NCBI GenBank assembly: GCA_020912385.1
Contig: CP087209.1
Coordinates: 3,162,001 to 3,226,000 of the forward strand
Direction of reading: 5' to 3'
Length of the DNA: 64,000 bases
From: Neofusicoccum parvum
Lineage: Eukaryota > Ascomycota > Dothideomycetes > Botryosphaeriales > Botryosphaeriaceae
Shown here: one piece after another, positions 21,892 to 32,334 of the stretch
Layout of the letters: every line of letters begins with the position of its first letter
Position numbering within the stretch: the stretch's first letter is position 1
Program-made: the position numbers and the translations under genes
Notes under the pieces: model-generated
Seen by the model: only the letters and a program-made list of their open reading frames with translations
The model's database searches: none
What the model was told of the DNA's origin: nothing

Positions 21892-23807
21892 TCATGCAAC
21901 GAGTGATTGTAAGTCCGATTGATGCGGCTGCTCCTGGTGTCTCTCGGCATGCACTGCATGTGCCGGTTCAGGGTCGTGCCTCTCGTGCATTTGACCATGG
22001 CTCTGCTGGTGTTCATGAACGTGGCTGTGACTCGAAGGTTGTTCCGGCTCGCGCGTGCGGTCTTCCATGCGGGCTTCCGGGACACCTCCGACAGAGAGTC
22101 TTCCCTCTTGCCGAGGGAGCTCTGCGTGCGCCTGACCAGGCGTTAAATGACCAGCATTTGCGTCTGGCCCGCCAACTCTGGCCTCCGTAGTGTGGCCTCC
22201 AATAGAACCAACTGATGCTGAGGGCGAGGCCGAAGCCGGACTTGCAAGGTTCTGTCTCATCATGGTCCCAGGATAGCCTCCCATCTCAATGTCTGAGTGG
22301 GTCGTATCGTTCTCAGGGGGAGGCTGAGTCATGCGAAGTTCCGGCTCCCGTACTTCCTTCCAGGAACACTTTGCGTGCTTCTTTGTGCAGCCCATGCAGG
22401 CCGTCAGATTCTTCAGGCAGTCCATGTGAAGCCTCCTGCAACGGTCGCAAGGCGGCAAGATCCTCTCCCCCTTTGACAGAACTTCCATGCGCGCGACCAT
22501 CTCGGCCTTGAAAGGGCCGCCGTCATCTTTTTCCGTAGACTGAGGATGCTGGGAACTCGGACGCGCTCCATGCGATGGCAAAAGTTGGGAGGGCGTGCTC
22601 GGAATGGGAACCGGCGAGGTGTTTGAGAGCAGAAGTTGCGAGTATTCAGCATCGCTGTAAGGGAGTCCATTTGGGCCACTGGGTGTGTTCCCGGGAGGAC
22701 GAACGGATGATTTGTTGCCGGAGTTTGATCCACCCGCCGAATATTGGCTCGCGCTCGAGCCCCGGCGGATCTGATCTCCGTTGGACCCATGTGTTCTGCG
22801 GTCATTGATTGTCGAGAACTTGTTCATAAGCTCCGTGCGCGTGGCTGTAGATGCGCCATTCCTGCTCGTCTCGGGTTCGGCCGGGGGTCTCGAGTTGACA
22901 GCAACAAAGCCTCCGGTGGGAGACTTTGATAGAGCGGCCAGCGCCGCGTTGGCATTTTGTCCGAGGCCGTTCATCAGCGCCACGTTGGATGGGCTGGAAG
23001 CGCGGACCGCCGCGGGAGTGTTAGTGGCTCGGCGATCGAGGATGGCCTGCTTGCGGCCCTTGAGGCGGTGGTTCAATTGACGGGTGCGCGCAGCGACTGA
23101 AGGGGGACAATTAGTTCTCATACAGCAGCAAAGGGCTGGGCGAGTAGCAACAGACCTTGATCGGCGAGTTGGCATATCTGCGCCAGATTCTTCTCCAGGA
23201 TTTCTAGTGTGCCCAGCTCCTTCTCTTCATCCTCGACAATTGGCTGCGGCGGGATCATTTTCTGCGGAATGCCGCTGCTGATCAGCACATAATCCTCCTC
23301 GCTGATCTGGACGCGGCATTGCTTCGTGTAGAACTGGCAGACACGGACGCCCTCGCTCATCTGGCCGAGGGTGAACTGCTCGGGCTTGTTGCGCGCAAAC
23401 TCGACGACGTCGAGCCAGGTGACATTGGCGGGATCCTTGCCATGCGACTTCAAGACCTTGGGCGGGCCGTCGAAGAGGCGCTCGAAGCGCTTGATGAGGA
23501 TCGGGCCAAGCGGGCGGGCGCCGAGATTGCAGGCCATGCTCTCGTGGCGATCGAGCACGCCCTGGTACTCGCCCAGCAGCTGCAGGATGTTGGGCAGGGT
23601 GTCATCGCCGGAAATCAAGGGGAGGTCCTCGGTGTACTGGCGGGCGAGGTAGTTGATTTGGAGGTGGTTGGATGTTTTGGCGGTCTTGGGCGGCGGCGCA
23701 GGAGGAGCTTGCGCGGCGGCATCGTGCGAAGGGCTCCGCTTGCGCTTGAGCTGCTCGGTCATGGTGGCGGTCGACGACGACGGGTCGTGGTGGGCGCCGT
23801 GGTCCAT
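21892..23807 (-). CDS. Zn(II)2Cys6 zinc-cluster protein with a late, C-terminal cluster
   Basis: Probable nuclear DNA-binding regulator. Exons 23807-23156 and 23096-21892 give 618 residues; the 59-nt intron uses donor GTCTGT and acceptor TTCAG, keeping the phase. Residues 1-16 are His/Ser-rich, then a Lys/Arg patch KRKRSPS may be a nuclear signal. The region around residues 50-240 looks folded and helical. The cluster CDRC...C...C..C...C has cysteines at 434, 437, 444, 451, 454 and 461, exactly the C-x2-C-x6-C-x6-C-x2-C-x6-C pattern of fungal zinc clusters, but placed at about 70% of the length instead of near the N-terminus, and I see no MHR domain. The tail from about 560 is very rich in His, Gln and Glu. 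Function unknown; DNA binding is inferred from the cluster. Confidence 0.8.
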
Positions 23808-25526
23808 GGCGTAGAGAGCAGCGAGGCCGCGTGAGGGGGGCCTTGGATTGAGCGCGGAGGGAGAGCGTGTGCGGGTGCTGGGAACGCGGTAGGGCTAAGG
23901 GTCAGGGCTCAGCGGAGAAGCAGTCGGAACGGGAGCAATGCTCGGCAAGGCCGCGGTCAGCGAAGCGCGGCGCCACAGGCGGCCGAGACGCTGCGAGGCG
24001 CGGAACACGACAAGCGCAGCGCGCACGGGAGGCGGTGGCAGGCTTGGATGGGCGAGCGCGAGGGAGGCGAGAGGGCGGGTGGGCGAGCATGCGGCGCGAA
24101 GGAGAGGAGAAGAGAGGGCGGGCGGAGCGGTGGGACCCCGACGAGGAGGGTGGAGGCGAAGCGGAGGGCTCGCGCACGATCGGGTAGCCGGCACAGCTCG
24201 CAGGGAGGGAAGCTCTAGGCCAGGCGGAGGCTATACTGGATCAGCGGTGCGCGCCCGGCCGCGGGCCTGCTGTGTGCTTGGGCGGACAGCGGGCGGCCTC
24301 GGACCTGGCGCCTAGGTTCTTTCCGCGTCGCGTGGCTCCTCCTCCACCACCAGCGCCTGAGCGGCCCTGCGGCCTGCGGCCTGCGGCTGCGGGATAAATC
24401 GCGGCCCACGCGTCACGCCCGTGGGGCGGCCGGGCGGCTGCCGCGTCGTCCAGCCCGCGCATCCTCAGGAAACAAGAGCCCTGCGCCCTCTGCGCGAGCT
24501 CCGGCGGACGCTAGGCGCACGGAAACGCTGGCTCGCGACGGCGGATCCGCGGCCCACCAGCGCAGGAGCTGCAACAGATGGCGGAACAGCAGCGTCCACG
24601 CCCGCCAATATCGCAAAGCGGAGACCCTCGCTCAGGAGCTCGACACGCCACGCCGCCTGCAGGGCGCACTGCATTCGCCAACCAGCCGGCGTGGCTGCCC
24701 GCGCGCAATGGCGATCCGAGACGGGCTAGGGAGGGGGAGTTGACGGCCCCGTCCCGTCCACCGGCTGCTGCGAGCTCACATCCACTGTGCCATGGCTGAC
24801 GCATGCCACTGGGCGACGCGCCGTGCCGGCTCAGCGTGCAAACACTCCGTGCCAGCCGTTTCCAATAACGAGCCCGAAAGCTTGTCTCGGCCGACCATGC
24901 CGAGCGGCCATCTTCTCGTCGTCCCTGAGCAAGAATGCTCTTGTTCGGCCTGTGACACTGCGCCTAGCACGACCATTCAGACCTTCGACTTGGGGCTTAG
25001 AGGGAGGTGGCGGACGTGGCGGCAGAGCGGCAACGCGGAATGGCGCTGTCGGGACGCTCAATAAATACCGCAATCCCGCCCAAGACGACGTCCCCAGGAA
25101 TTAATGGCAGAGGAGGCGCAGGAGTGTTTGATGAATGGGAATAAATGCGTACCATGTCGGAGATAAGCAAATGCCCCAGCATCCGCCGGACTGCTGGCCG
25201 GACGCCAATGTATGGCACGCGCTGCAGCTCCCCTCCGTCAGCCGCGGAGCCTCACATGGACCGTCGCCCAGGTGGCAGCTGAGTGGCCGACTGGCCGTGC
25301 ACTGCAAGCTGATCGAGCTGTGAACTATGCGATTACTCGTAGCTTCTCGTGGGAGGAGGCCCTTACTTTTGCCAGCGCCTGATTCCGCTCTGGGCGGAGT
25401 CGGCTGAACGTCGGCTTGGGAGGTCGGCGTCGGCGGGGCTCAAAATCGCGCGCGCAGCGTCACCGCCCGCGCAACCCGCGACAGACACGCGCACCCACGG
25501 TACGCAGCTCACCACCACCACTAACC
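23808..25526. other. Divergent intergenic region between the zinc-cluster gene and LSM7
   Basis: The region is 1.7 kb and extremely GC-rich from 23.81 to 24.8 kb, with both strands open in several frames but no coding signature. Short GGCCTGC repeats occur at about 24360-24390. The part nearest LSM7 (25500-25526) has a CACCACCACTAACC leader. It presumably holds both promoters. Confidence 0.45.
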
Positions 25527-26047
25527 ATGTCTGAGCGCGGGCACTTCCGGGGCGGCCGCGGAGGCGGCAGAGGCGGCGATCGTGGCGGACGCGGCGGCGG
25601 ACGCGGAGGGCACGGCGGCAATCAGGAACGCCCGAAGAAGGAAAACATCCTCGATCTGGGGAAGCTCATGGACAAGGAGATCTGTGTCAAGTTCAACGGC
25701 GGTCGCGAGGGTGAGTCCCGTCTGGTGGCGGTTTCGAGCTTTGCAAGCTTGGGGAGTGCGTCACTCACTGACAATGGCCAGTGACCGGCACGCTGAAGGG
25801 CTACGATCAGCTCATGAACCTGGTGTTGGACGATGTGAAGGAAGTCATGCGCGGTAGGCTCACACTGTCTTCCGAGGAGTTGTGATGTTTCAGAAACTAA
25901 TCTCTGGCATGTGCAGATGACGAAGGCAACGAAACCACCCGCACCCTCGGTCTGACTGTCGCACGCGGCACTCTGCTCGTCCTGATTTCGCCACTTGACG
26001 GCAGCGAAGAGATCGCCAATCCCTTTGCCCCGACGGAGGACGAGTGA
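25527..26047 (+). CDS. LSM7: U6 snRNA-associated Sm-like protein LSm7
   Basis: LSm7 is a subunit of the heptameric LSm2-8 ring that binds the U6 snRNA 3' end in the nucleus, and of the LSm1-7 ring in mRNA decapping. Exons 25527-25710, 25782-25853 and 25917-26047 give 128 residues. The Sm fold is clear: Sm1 carries ENILDLGKLMDKEICVKFNGGREVTGTLKGYDQLMN across the first splice site, and Sm2 carries LGLTVARGTLLVLIS. The end EEIANPF is typical of LSm7. The N-terminus is an added RGG-rich tail of about 28 residues (RGGRGGGRGG...), absent from the short yeast protein as far as I know. The start is the first ATG after a CACCACCACTAACC leader. Confidence 0.95.
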
Positions 26048-27088
26048 GTGTGGCGCAGGCTTTCCAATTTTGTTGCAGACACGAACAATGCTTGGCCCGG
26101 TTACCAAAACGAAACAGCTGGCAGGCCTTGGCGAAGGCAGATGGTGGACAAGCCCAAGGCCGCGTAAGATCTTGCGAATACATATACCAGGCGCTTTATG
26201 GGATGGCATCAAGAAGATGAGGTTACGCAACGTCTCAAAATGGTTAGAGACGAGCTCTCGCGCAGAGCCGATAAAATATCAAGTCACAAGAGGAAGTCAC
26301 ACTCTACAGCAGCCATGACTTTCCAGTACCTTTGGCAGATCGCTGGTGAATTTATCTTGATCTTAGTTCCCGCCAACGCCTCAAATTCTTGGACTCGACG
26401 AGCCAATAGTCAGAAGCCGGTTCCTAAGCAATGCACGGCAATACACGGCAATACGCGAGCTTGATCGCCATTACGAGGATGCCGTGTTGACTGCGGCTAG
26501 ACCGATAGCTCAAATGGGACTGTATAGCCTCGATGTCTCGGATAGCCTGAAGATCGAAAAAAAAGTTAAAGATTAGCAACACCGCCACAACCCCTTATCA
26601 ACTGTTACATCCTGGGAGCTCATCGCTTGGCGACGCGGGGTCAGGCACACTACAATAATGTGGACGCCACAAAAGACGGCAAGAAGCATTCCATGGAACC
26701 AATCGTGAGGCTCACTTATAACGCGTGCAGGCTCACTCGATGATTTACGGATATCCTATATTAAGTCGGCCTTCGAAGCTACCTCTTCGAGCAGTCCGTT
26801 TAGATTATGCACCCTACTTGGCAGACACCCCAAGCCGATAGTGCCCGCCCTGCATGGCTTTGCCAACCGGAACCCCTCTCCTGAGCCTCAACAGGGTGTC
26901 CTTGACCATGTGTGGTTGGCTGTGTTCTTGATTTCCTGCTTACACGCAATTGCACCCTGGGTGGCGGGACAAGAAGCCAAGACTACACATGCGGCCGGCG
27001 TTGTGTTTAAAAGAAATGCTCAGAGCCCAGTGGCTGAGAAAATTCTTCCTTCATCTCATTGATAATTCTACAATACAGTCAGCAGATC
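26048..27088. other. Intergenic, 1.0 kb
   Basis: AT-richer than the LSM7 side, with only short ORFs. The first part is probably the LSM7 3' UTR. I see no repeat, RNA gene or coding remnant that I can support. Confidence 0.45.
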
Positions 27089-29280
27089 ATGCTCATTCTC
27101 AGATTCGCAGCCCTCTTGGCTGTTTTTGGCGGCCTGGCGAGCGCGCTCTATGAGAAAAATGTCAATTTTCTTAGCCCTTCAGAGAACCACGCCGGTCTCG
27201 GTCTCAACATCAACAGGCTATATAAACGGCAAATCTCAGCTCCCCTGGTGGATCCTTCACAGCTAAACTTCACTCATGGTGTTGCGTCAGGAGACCCGGC
27301 CCCTGACTCGGTAATTCTTTGGACGAGGATTGCGCCAGACATCGACAATGACCGCTCCAACGTCACAGTTGAAGGGTTTGTTCCGCTATACAGCCACGAT
27401 ACAGAGCAATACGTCGAAAGTTCCGAAGCGCCAATCTGTGCCGACTACAGTGTTGGGGTGGACGAAGAGCTCTCCACAGTCATTGACTCCGGCAGAGTTT
27501 ATACGACATCAGAAATTGACTACACAATTAAGGTTGAAGCGCGCAATCTTAGTCCTTTCACAACATACTTCTACCAATTCGCTGTCTGTGACTCCGACAA
27601 CCGAAGTCCGATTGGTCGAACAAAAACCATGCCGGCGGAGGACGACGACATCTCCGAGGTTAGACTTGGGGTATTCTCATGTGCGAACTGGCGTAAGTTT
27701 ATCTGGGAACAATAAGAATATCTCAGCTGACGTTAACTTTCAAAGCCTATGGATTCTTCAATTCATATGGCAATGTTGCACGGAAGGTTTGCAGATACCA
27801 TTGTTTTGAAACAGATCAGTCTGCTGATGCGAAGCAGGATTCCGTCGACTATGTGGTGCACCTCGGCGATTACATCTACGAGACATCTCCGGGCCCAAAT
27901 CGCTTTGGCTGGGATATTGGACGTCTCCATGAGCCTGCAAAGGAGCTCGTGGCACTTTACGACTATCGGCGAAGGCTTGCGCAGTATCGCGAAGACAGCG
28001 ACCTCTTGCTGAATCACCAGTTCTTCCCCTGGATTCCTGTCTGGGATGATCATGGTGAGTAGATCTGTTCACTACCAACATCAACCCATCTGACCAACAT
28101 CGCACAGAAACTGCCAACGATGCATGGAGAGGTGGGTTCGGAAACCAGAACAATACCGAAGAGGGCTGGGAAGAGGTCGGTAGTGTTAGCGTTGATCAGA
28201 GAAAGATGCATGCCGTCAGAGCGTACTTTGAATGGATGCCTATCAGGTAAGTGATAATCAGCCACACAACACCAACCTTGCTGACCTGCATGTAGGCAAG
28301 TGGATATGGATGACAACCTGCGCATATGGCGGAGCTTTCAGATTGGCCGGCTGGCAGACTTGATCATGCTCGACACGCGCGGATACGACCGCAGCATCAC
28401 CGACTTGTAATGACACCTGTGAACCTTGACGCATTCCAAACATGCTGACAGCAACGCCAGAGATTGGAACACCGAATACATCCGCCTGATCTCCGACGAC
28501 GCCGGCCGCACCTTGATGGGCAGCCGCCAGGAAAACTGGTTCTACAACCAACTCAGCGCCTCCGCCTCGCGCGGGGCAACCTGGCGCATCGTCGGCTCCC
28601 AAGTCAGTACGTCCAACCCCACGCCCAAGCATTCGAGGAGCACGCCTGTTTTTTTTTTTTTTTTTTTTAACCCAGCGGGCCGCACAGTCTTCTCGCGCAT
28701 GAACCGCTCCTCCCTCGCGCCCGACCCTGAAAACCCGTTCAACCGCGACGCGTGGGACGGGTACCAGGGCAACCGCAACCGCACGCTCGCGCACCTGCAC
28801 GACGCGGCCATCGGCAACAACGTCTTCCTCGCCGGCGACAGCCACGCCAACTGGGTGTCGGACCTCGCGTGGCTGGGCGAGAAGCCGTACGACGGCGCGA
28901 CGGGCGACGGCGCCGTCGGCGTCGAGTTCGCCGTCAGCGCCGTGTCGAGCGTCAGCCGCGCGGGCCAGAACGTCAGCATGGAAGAGGCGCGTGCTTTCAG
29001 CGACGACATCGTGGCCGCGAACGAGGAGCTGCAGTGGAACGAGCTGTGGTATCGCGGGTACGCGGAACTGCGGGTCGGGAGGGGGGAGGTGGAGGCGAGG
29101 GTTTTTGGCATTCCGGACGTGAAGGTGCGCAGCGGGATGGAGGTGCTTCTGGCGAACTTCACGGTCACGGCGGGCGAGAATCGGTTGAGGAGGCCGGTGG
29201 CGGGCGGGGTGGTGCAGGCGGGGACGTTGAAGGGCGGGGAGACGAGGATGGGGGGTGGGGAGGTTGATACGGGGGCGTGA
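27089..29280 (+). CDS. Secreted PhoD-like alkaline phosphatase/phosphodiesterase
   Basis: The PhoD family are secreted metallophosphatases that release phosphate from mono- or diesters. I place seven exons: 27089-27692, 27746-27786, 27838-28054, 28108-28246, 28296-28406, 28461-28606 and 28688-29280, giving 616 residues. A signal peptide (LILRFAALLAVFGGLASA) starts the protein. Family landmarks in order are FTHGVASGDPAPDSVILWTR, a Fn3-like N-domain, HLGDYIYE (metal ligands), PWIPVWDDHE, YFEWMPIR, MLDTRGYDRS, QENWFYNQL and VFLAGDSHANWV (metal-binding GDSH). Introns 2 and 6 (51 and 81 nt) contain no in-frame stop and are multiples of three, so the splicing there is inferred from homology. The exon 6 acceptor is ambiguous: CAG at 28451 or 28460, 9 nt apart. 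Confidence 0.88.
28607..28687 (+). other. PhoD intron 6 with an uninterrupted T20 tract
   Basis: Donor GTACGT, acceptor CACAG, length 81 nt. A perfect run of 20 T lies at 28649-28668. The intron is 3n long and stop-free, so retention would insert 27 residues including six consecutive Phe. Splicing restores the expected VIFSRM sequence of the family. Confidence 0.7.
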
Positions 29281-29783
29281 GGGCGGATGGGCAGGCTGGG
29301 AGCTGAGGGCCGGCGGATTGGAAATCTCTCCTGAGTTGGACAGCTGAGGAATGTTCGTCAGCCAGGACTATTTTGGTGGTTGAAAGTATTATACGTGTGA
29401 GAACGAGCTCATGATGTTCAGGACATCCGTAGAGGGAGTAAACTGCTGCTGTAACGCAGTCCCCAGCTCTCAGGTCCAGGGGGCACGTGAGAGGTAGTAA
29501 TCTGGCAAACTAAGCCCTGCGAAACAACTGTGCGCCCTTTCGACTGCCAGCCCGCTCGCTCTGGGAGTCCGGACAGCGGCAACGACTTCTGCCGTGCCAC
29601 CCCGAAATTTTGCCGCCTGGCGAAGCGCATGCAATCTCCAGATGCGCGTCTCAAACTCTTCTTCTGTCGCGCACGCGTCCGCGCGACGAAAGTCAGCTCG
29701 TCACCGCTAAGCATGACGCCAATGCCAAAATCTTCCATTTTGTCCTTCATCCTTGCTCGAGTTTCACGGCATTTGGGTGCACC
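29281..29783. other. Intergenic, 503 bp
   Basis: Contains the PhoD 3' flank and the upstream region of the next gene on the same strand. The frame of the next gene is open upstream of its proposed ATG, so part of this could be coding if a non-visible start were used. No repeats or motifs stand out. Confidence 0.4.
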
Positions 29784-31778
29784 ATGCACCGAGCACGACT
29801 CCCGTGGCCGCCCGGTGGTCGAGCACTCGGCCAGCATCCAAGATCCGTCCGCGCACAGGTGCCTGGCTTAACGATCAGAACTCTCCGGACACACCCTCCA
29901 AGGAGCCCATTGGCAGGTCGCCGAGGCCCGACCTCCGCATGGAAAAGCATCTTATTTCCAGTACCCCCGACCAGAAAAACATACCCGGCCAAGCATCACA
30001 AAGTGTTCCTAGTTGCCAGACCGCTTTTCCGTGATTTCAATTATGCAGAGCTGAACAAGAAAAAAATATTGAGAACCTTGCTGCGTTACTGGCCGCAAGT
30101 GCAGCACCTACATGGAGAGCTCACGCTTGGAGAGATGGTCCACATTGTCAACAGATTGAAAGCATGTCGAGTATTTGAGAACCCTGAGGCCGTTAGGAAA
30201 CTTTGGCCGCATCTGGAGCATCCTCTTCCCGAAATGCCGCCTCTTGAGGAACTTGATCAATCTCCTCCCGGTTGGTCCATTGAAGACGTGGAAGGAGCTA
30301 GAGTGATTGAAGAGTCTGGAGGTCTGAAAATCATAAGCGAGGATGAGTTTGAGAGCGAGGCTGATGGCAGAATCGAGAATGATGGCATGAACGAGGACAA
30401 TGGCAACCATGAGCTTGACGGTAGGAGTATGGTTCTCCGTCTCCCCAAAGCACTATGCTGACAAGCCGCAGAAGATCCTAAGCTCAACGATGAAGTGCAT
30501 CGCGTCAACCCGGAACCTGTGAAGAAGGAACCGGGCCATCCTTGTTTTTCCTTCCAGGCTCAGCACCTCTTGATGACGAATATTCAGCAGCTTCTGGAAC
30601 AGAGTTGTTTCGAATTCATAGAACGGCGCGTACCAGCCTATCTCCAGCATAGGGGATGGGAATGTGCTGAAATGGCGCCGCTAGAGGGGTGGTGCAAAGC
30701 TTTGAGACAACTTTTCCCTACCCTCCAGAAGAGGCATTGTGTATTGGTTACACAGCAGCGTTGGAACCTTATGATATTCAAAATCCGGGTGATGCGCCAT
30801 ATCACCGTTCATCGCATTCCCAAGGACCCGGACCAGTTGAAACATTACACACATGCGGCCATGTTATTTGTCGAAACCATTGGAGATCACGCGCGTGCGA
30901 AACAGTTGGAGGCAATCATCGCAGAAATCGACAACAAGACGGCAGAACTGGACGTAGCCATGGAGAGGCTGCCGTCTGATTTCGGGACCAAAATGGAGCT
31001 CATTCGTTTGAAGCGCGAAGAGCTCGACAAGTTGGAGAAGGAAGTAAAGAGTGCCATGGAGGACCAGGCCACGAACTTCAAGAAGGTGTCCGACGCCCTT
31101 CGGGACGACTTGCAGAGAATTTTCGACGGCGATTACACTGTGCAGAAGCAGGTTGAGAAGCCTGATGTCTCTGCTACAGAGCGTGAGACTGGACAGGAGA
31201 GAGAAAGACATGGAGAGGAGCAGAATCTCGGGCCCGGACACCAAGAGGTCCGAATCACAGAAGCTGATGAAGAAGTTACTTATGGTAAGGGCAGTGGCAA
31301 AGAGGCTGATGAAGAGGTCACCCATGGCAAGGGCAGTGGCAAAGAAGCTGATAATGGGCGGGGGAAGTCTACGGTGGAGGCAGCCAGCTCGGGTGCGTAC
31401 GTGGACGAAGTAAATCTGCGGGACAAACAGCCCGACAGAGAAACGCACGTGGCATTACCCAAGACTTCCGCAGACCATGTTAGCCCGGCATCGACGGCGT
31501 TGGCGGTAAGAAATGGAACGGGTGATTTGCTGCGCAGCTTCCAAAGCGCGGCCAACGAGTCCACGTCTACGCCGGTAATCCTCCAGAAATCACATCCCAA
31601 GAAGCCACTTATTCGATATGGGGCGCTTGCGAAAACCAAACCCAAGATTGCCCCAAAAACCGAAGTCAAGGTTGTTTATACCACCGCTACCTTCCCTCCG
31701 GGCCCTGGCGCAAGGTCCGCGCGTGGATCTGGATTGGTTCGGAAGCATGTCTCTCGGCCGCGGTGGGACAAATTCTGA
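29784..31778 (+). CDS. Hypothetical protein with Arg-rich N-terminus and coiled coil
   Basis: Exons 29784-30420 and 30472-31778 (51-nt intron GTAGGA...GCAG, CTGAC branch) give 647 residues. The first 60 residues are rich in Arg, Pro and Leu with few acids, which would suit a mitochondrial presequence; this is inference. A central region with ERRVPAYLQHRGWECAEM and an RWNLMIFKIRVMRHITVHR segment resembles an uncharacterised ascomycete family of which some members are labelled, I believe wrongly, as cytochrome c1. Residues around 385-440 form a coiled coil (QLEAIIAEIDNKTAELD...). Two 14-residue tandem repeats (ADEEVTYGKGSGKE, ADEEVTHGKGSGKE) follow, and the basic C-terminus ends RPRWDKF. No enzymatic motif is visible. 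Confidence 0.75.
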
Positions 31779-32334
31779 GTCTCGAAAAAGATACGGAGAA
31801 TAGGGAGATGGAAAACGCACGCATAATTTCCACGAGGGCAGATGGTGTCAGATGGGTTTCGGTTCTCCAGACGCGCGTAACGTGTTCGCTTCTGCATAAA
31901 TAGACCACCTGCCGGAGGGCTGCTGCATCGTGAGCAATCCTCCATTCACTCCCAATCCCGCAGGTGCGAAAGAGAAAGTGAGTCGCACGGCGCAGGATTG
32001 GAGGACGGATCGCCGGCAAACGTTGTGGCGTGTGGCGTAGCTGTTGGCTGACTCCTGCTGACGCGGTGGAACGGCATCAAACACAACCCCGCACCATCCT
32101 TACAACGGAATGGCTGGCGGGTCTACTTCACCTCGATACTTCTGGTCCTCCTCGTCCGCCTGCTTTTGAACGACATCCGCCCTCAGCGCCCACCGTTGCT
32201 CTCGTTGCAGCAAGCAGGCCTGGCCCAACCGTCGCCCCATCCGACCGGCGCTATGATTACTACGCAGCTGATAGCCGTCGCGTTGGTGAGTTCTCGCGCC
32301 AGCCCTGCACGAACACCCGGACGCTGTGTCGCTG
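31779..32334. other. Upstream region of the P450 gene
   Basis: Contains an ATG at 32253 followed by a short hydrophobic frame and an intron-like stretch 32286-32343, discussed under findings. A TATA-like GCATAAATAG lies at about 31893. Otherwise nothing is recognised. Confidence 0.4.

Noticed and set aside
26500..26560. ATAGCTCAAATGG resembling a tRNA A-box
   Set aside because: No matching B-box or foldable stems at the required distance.
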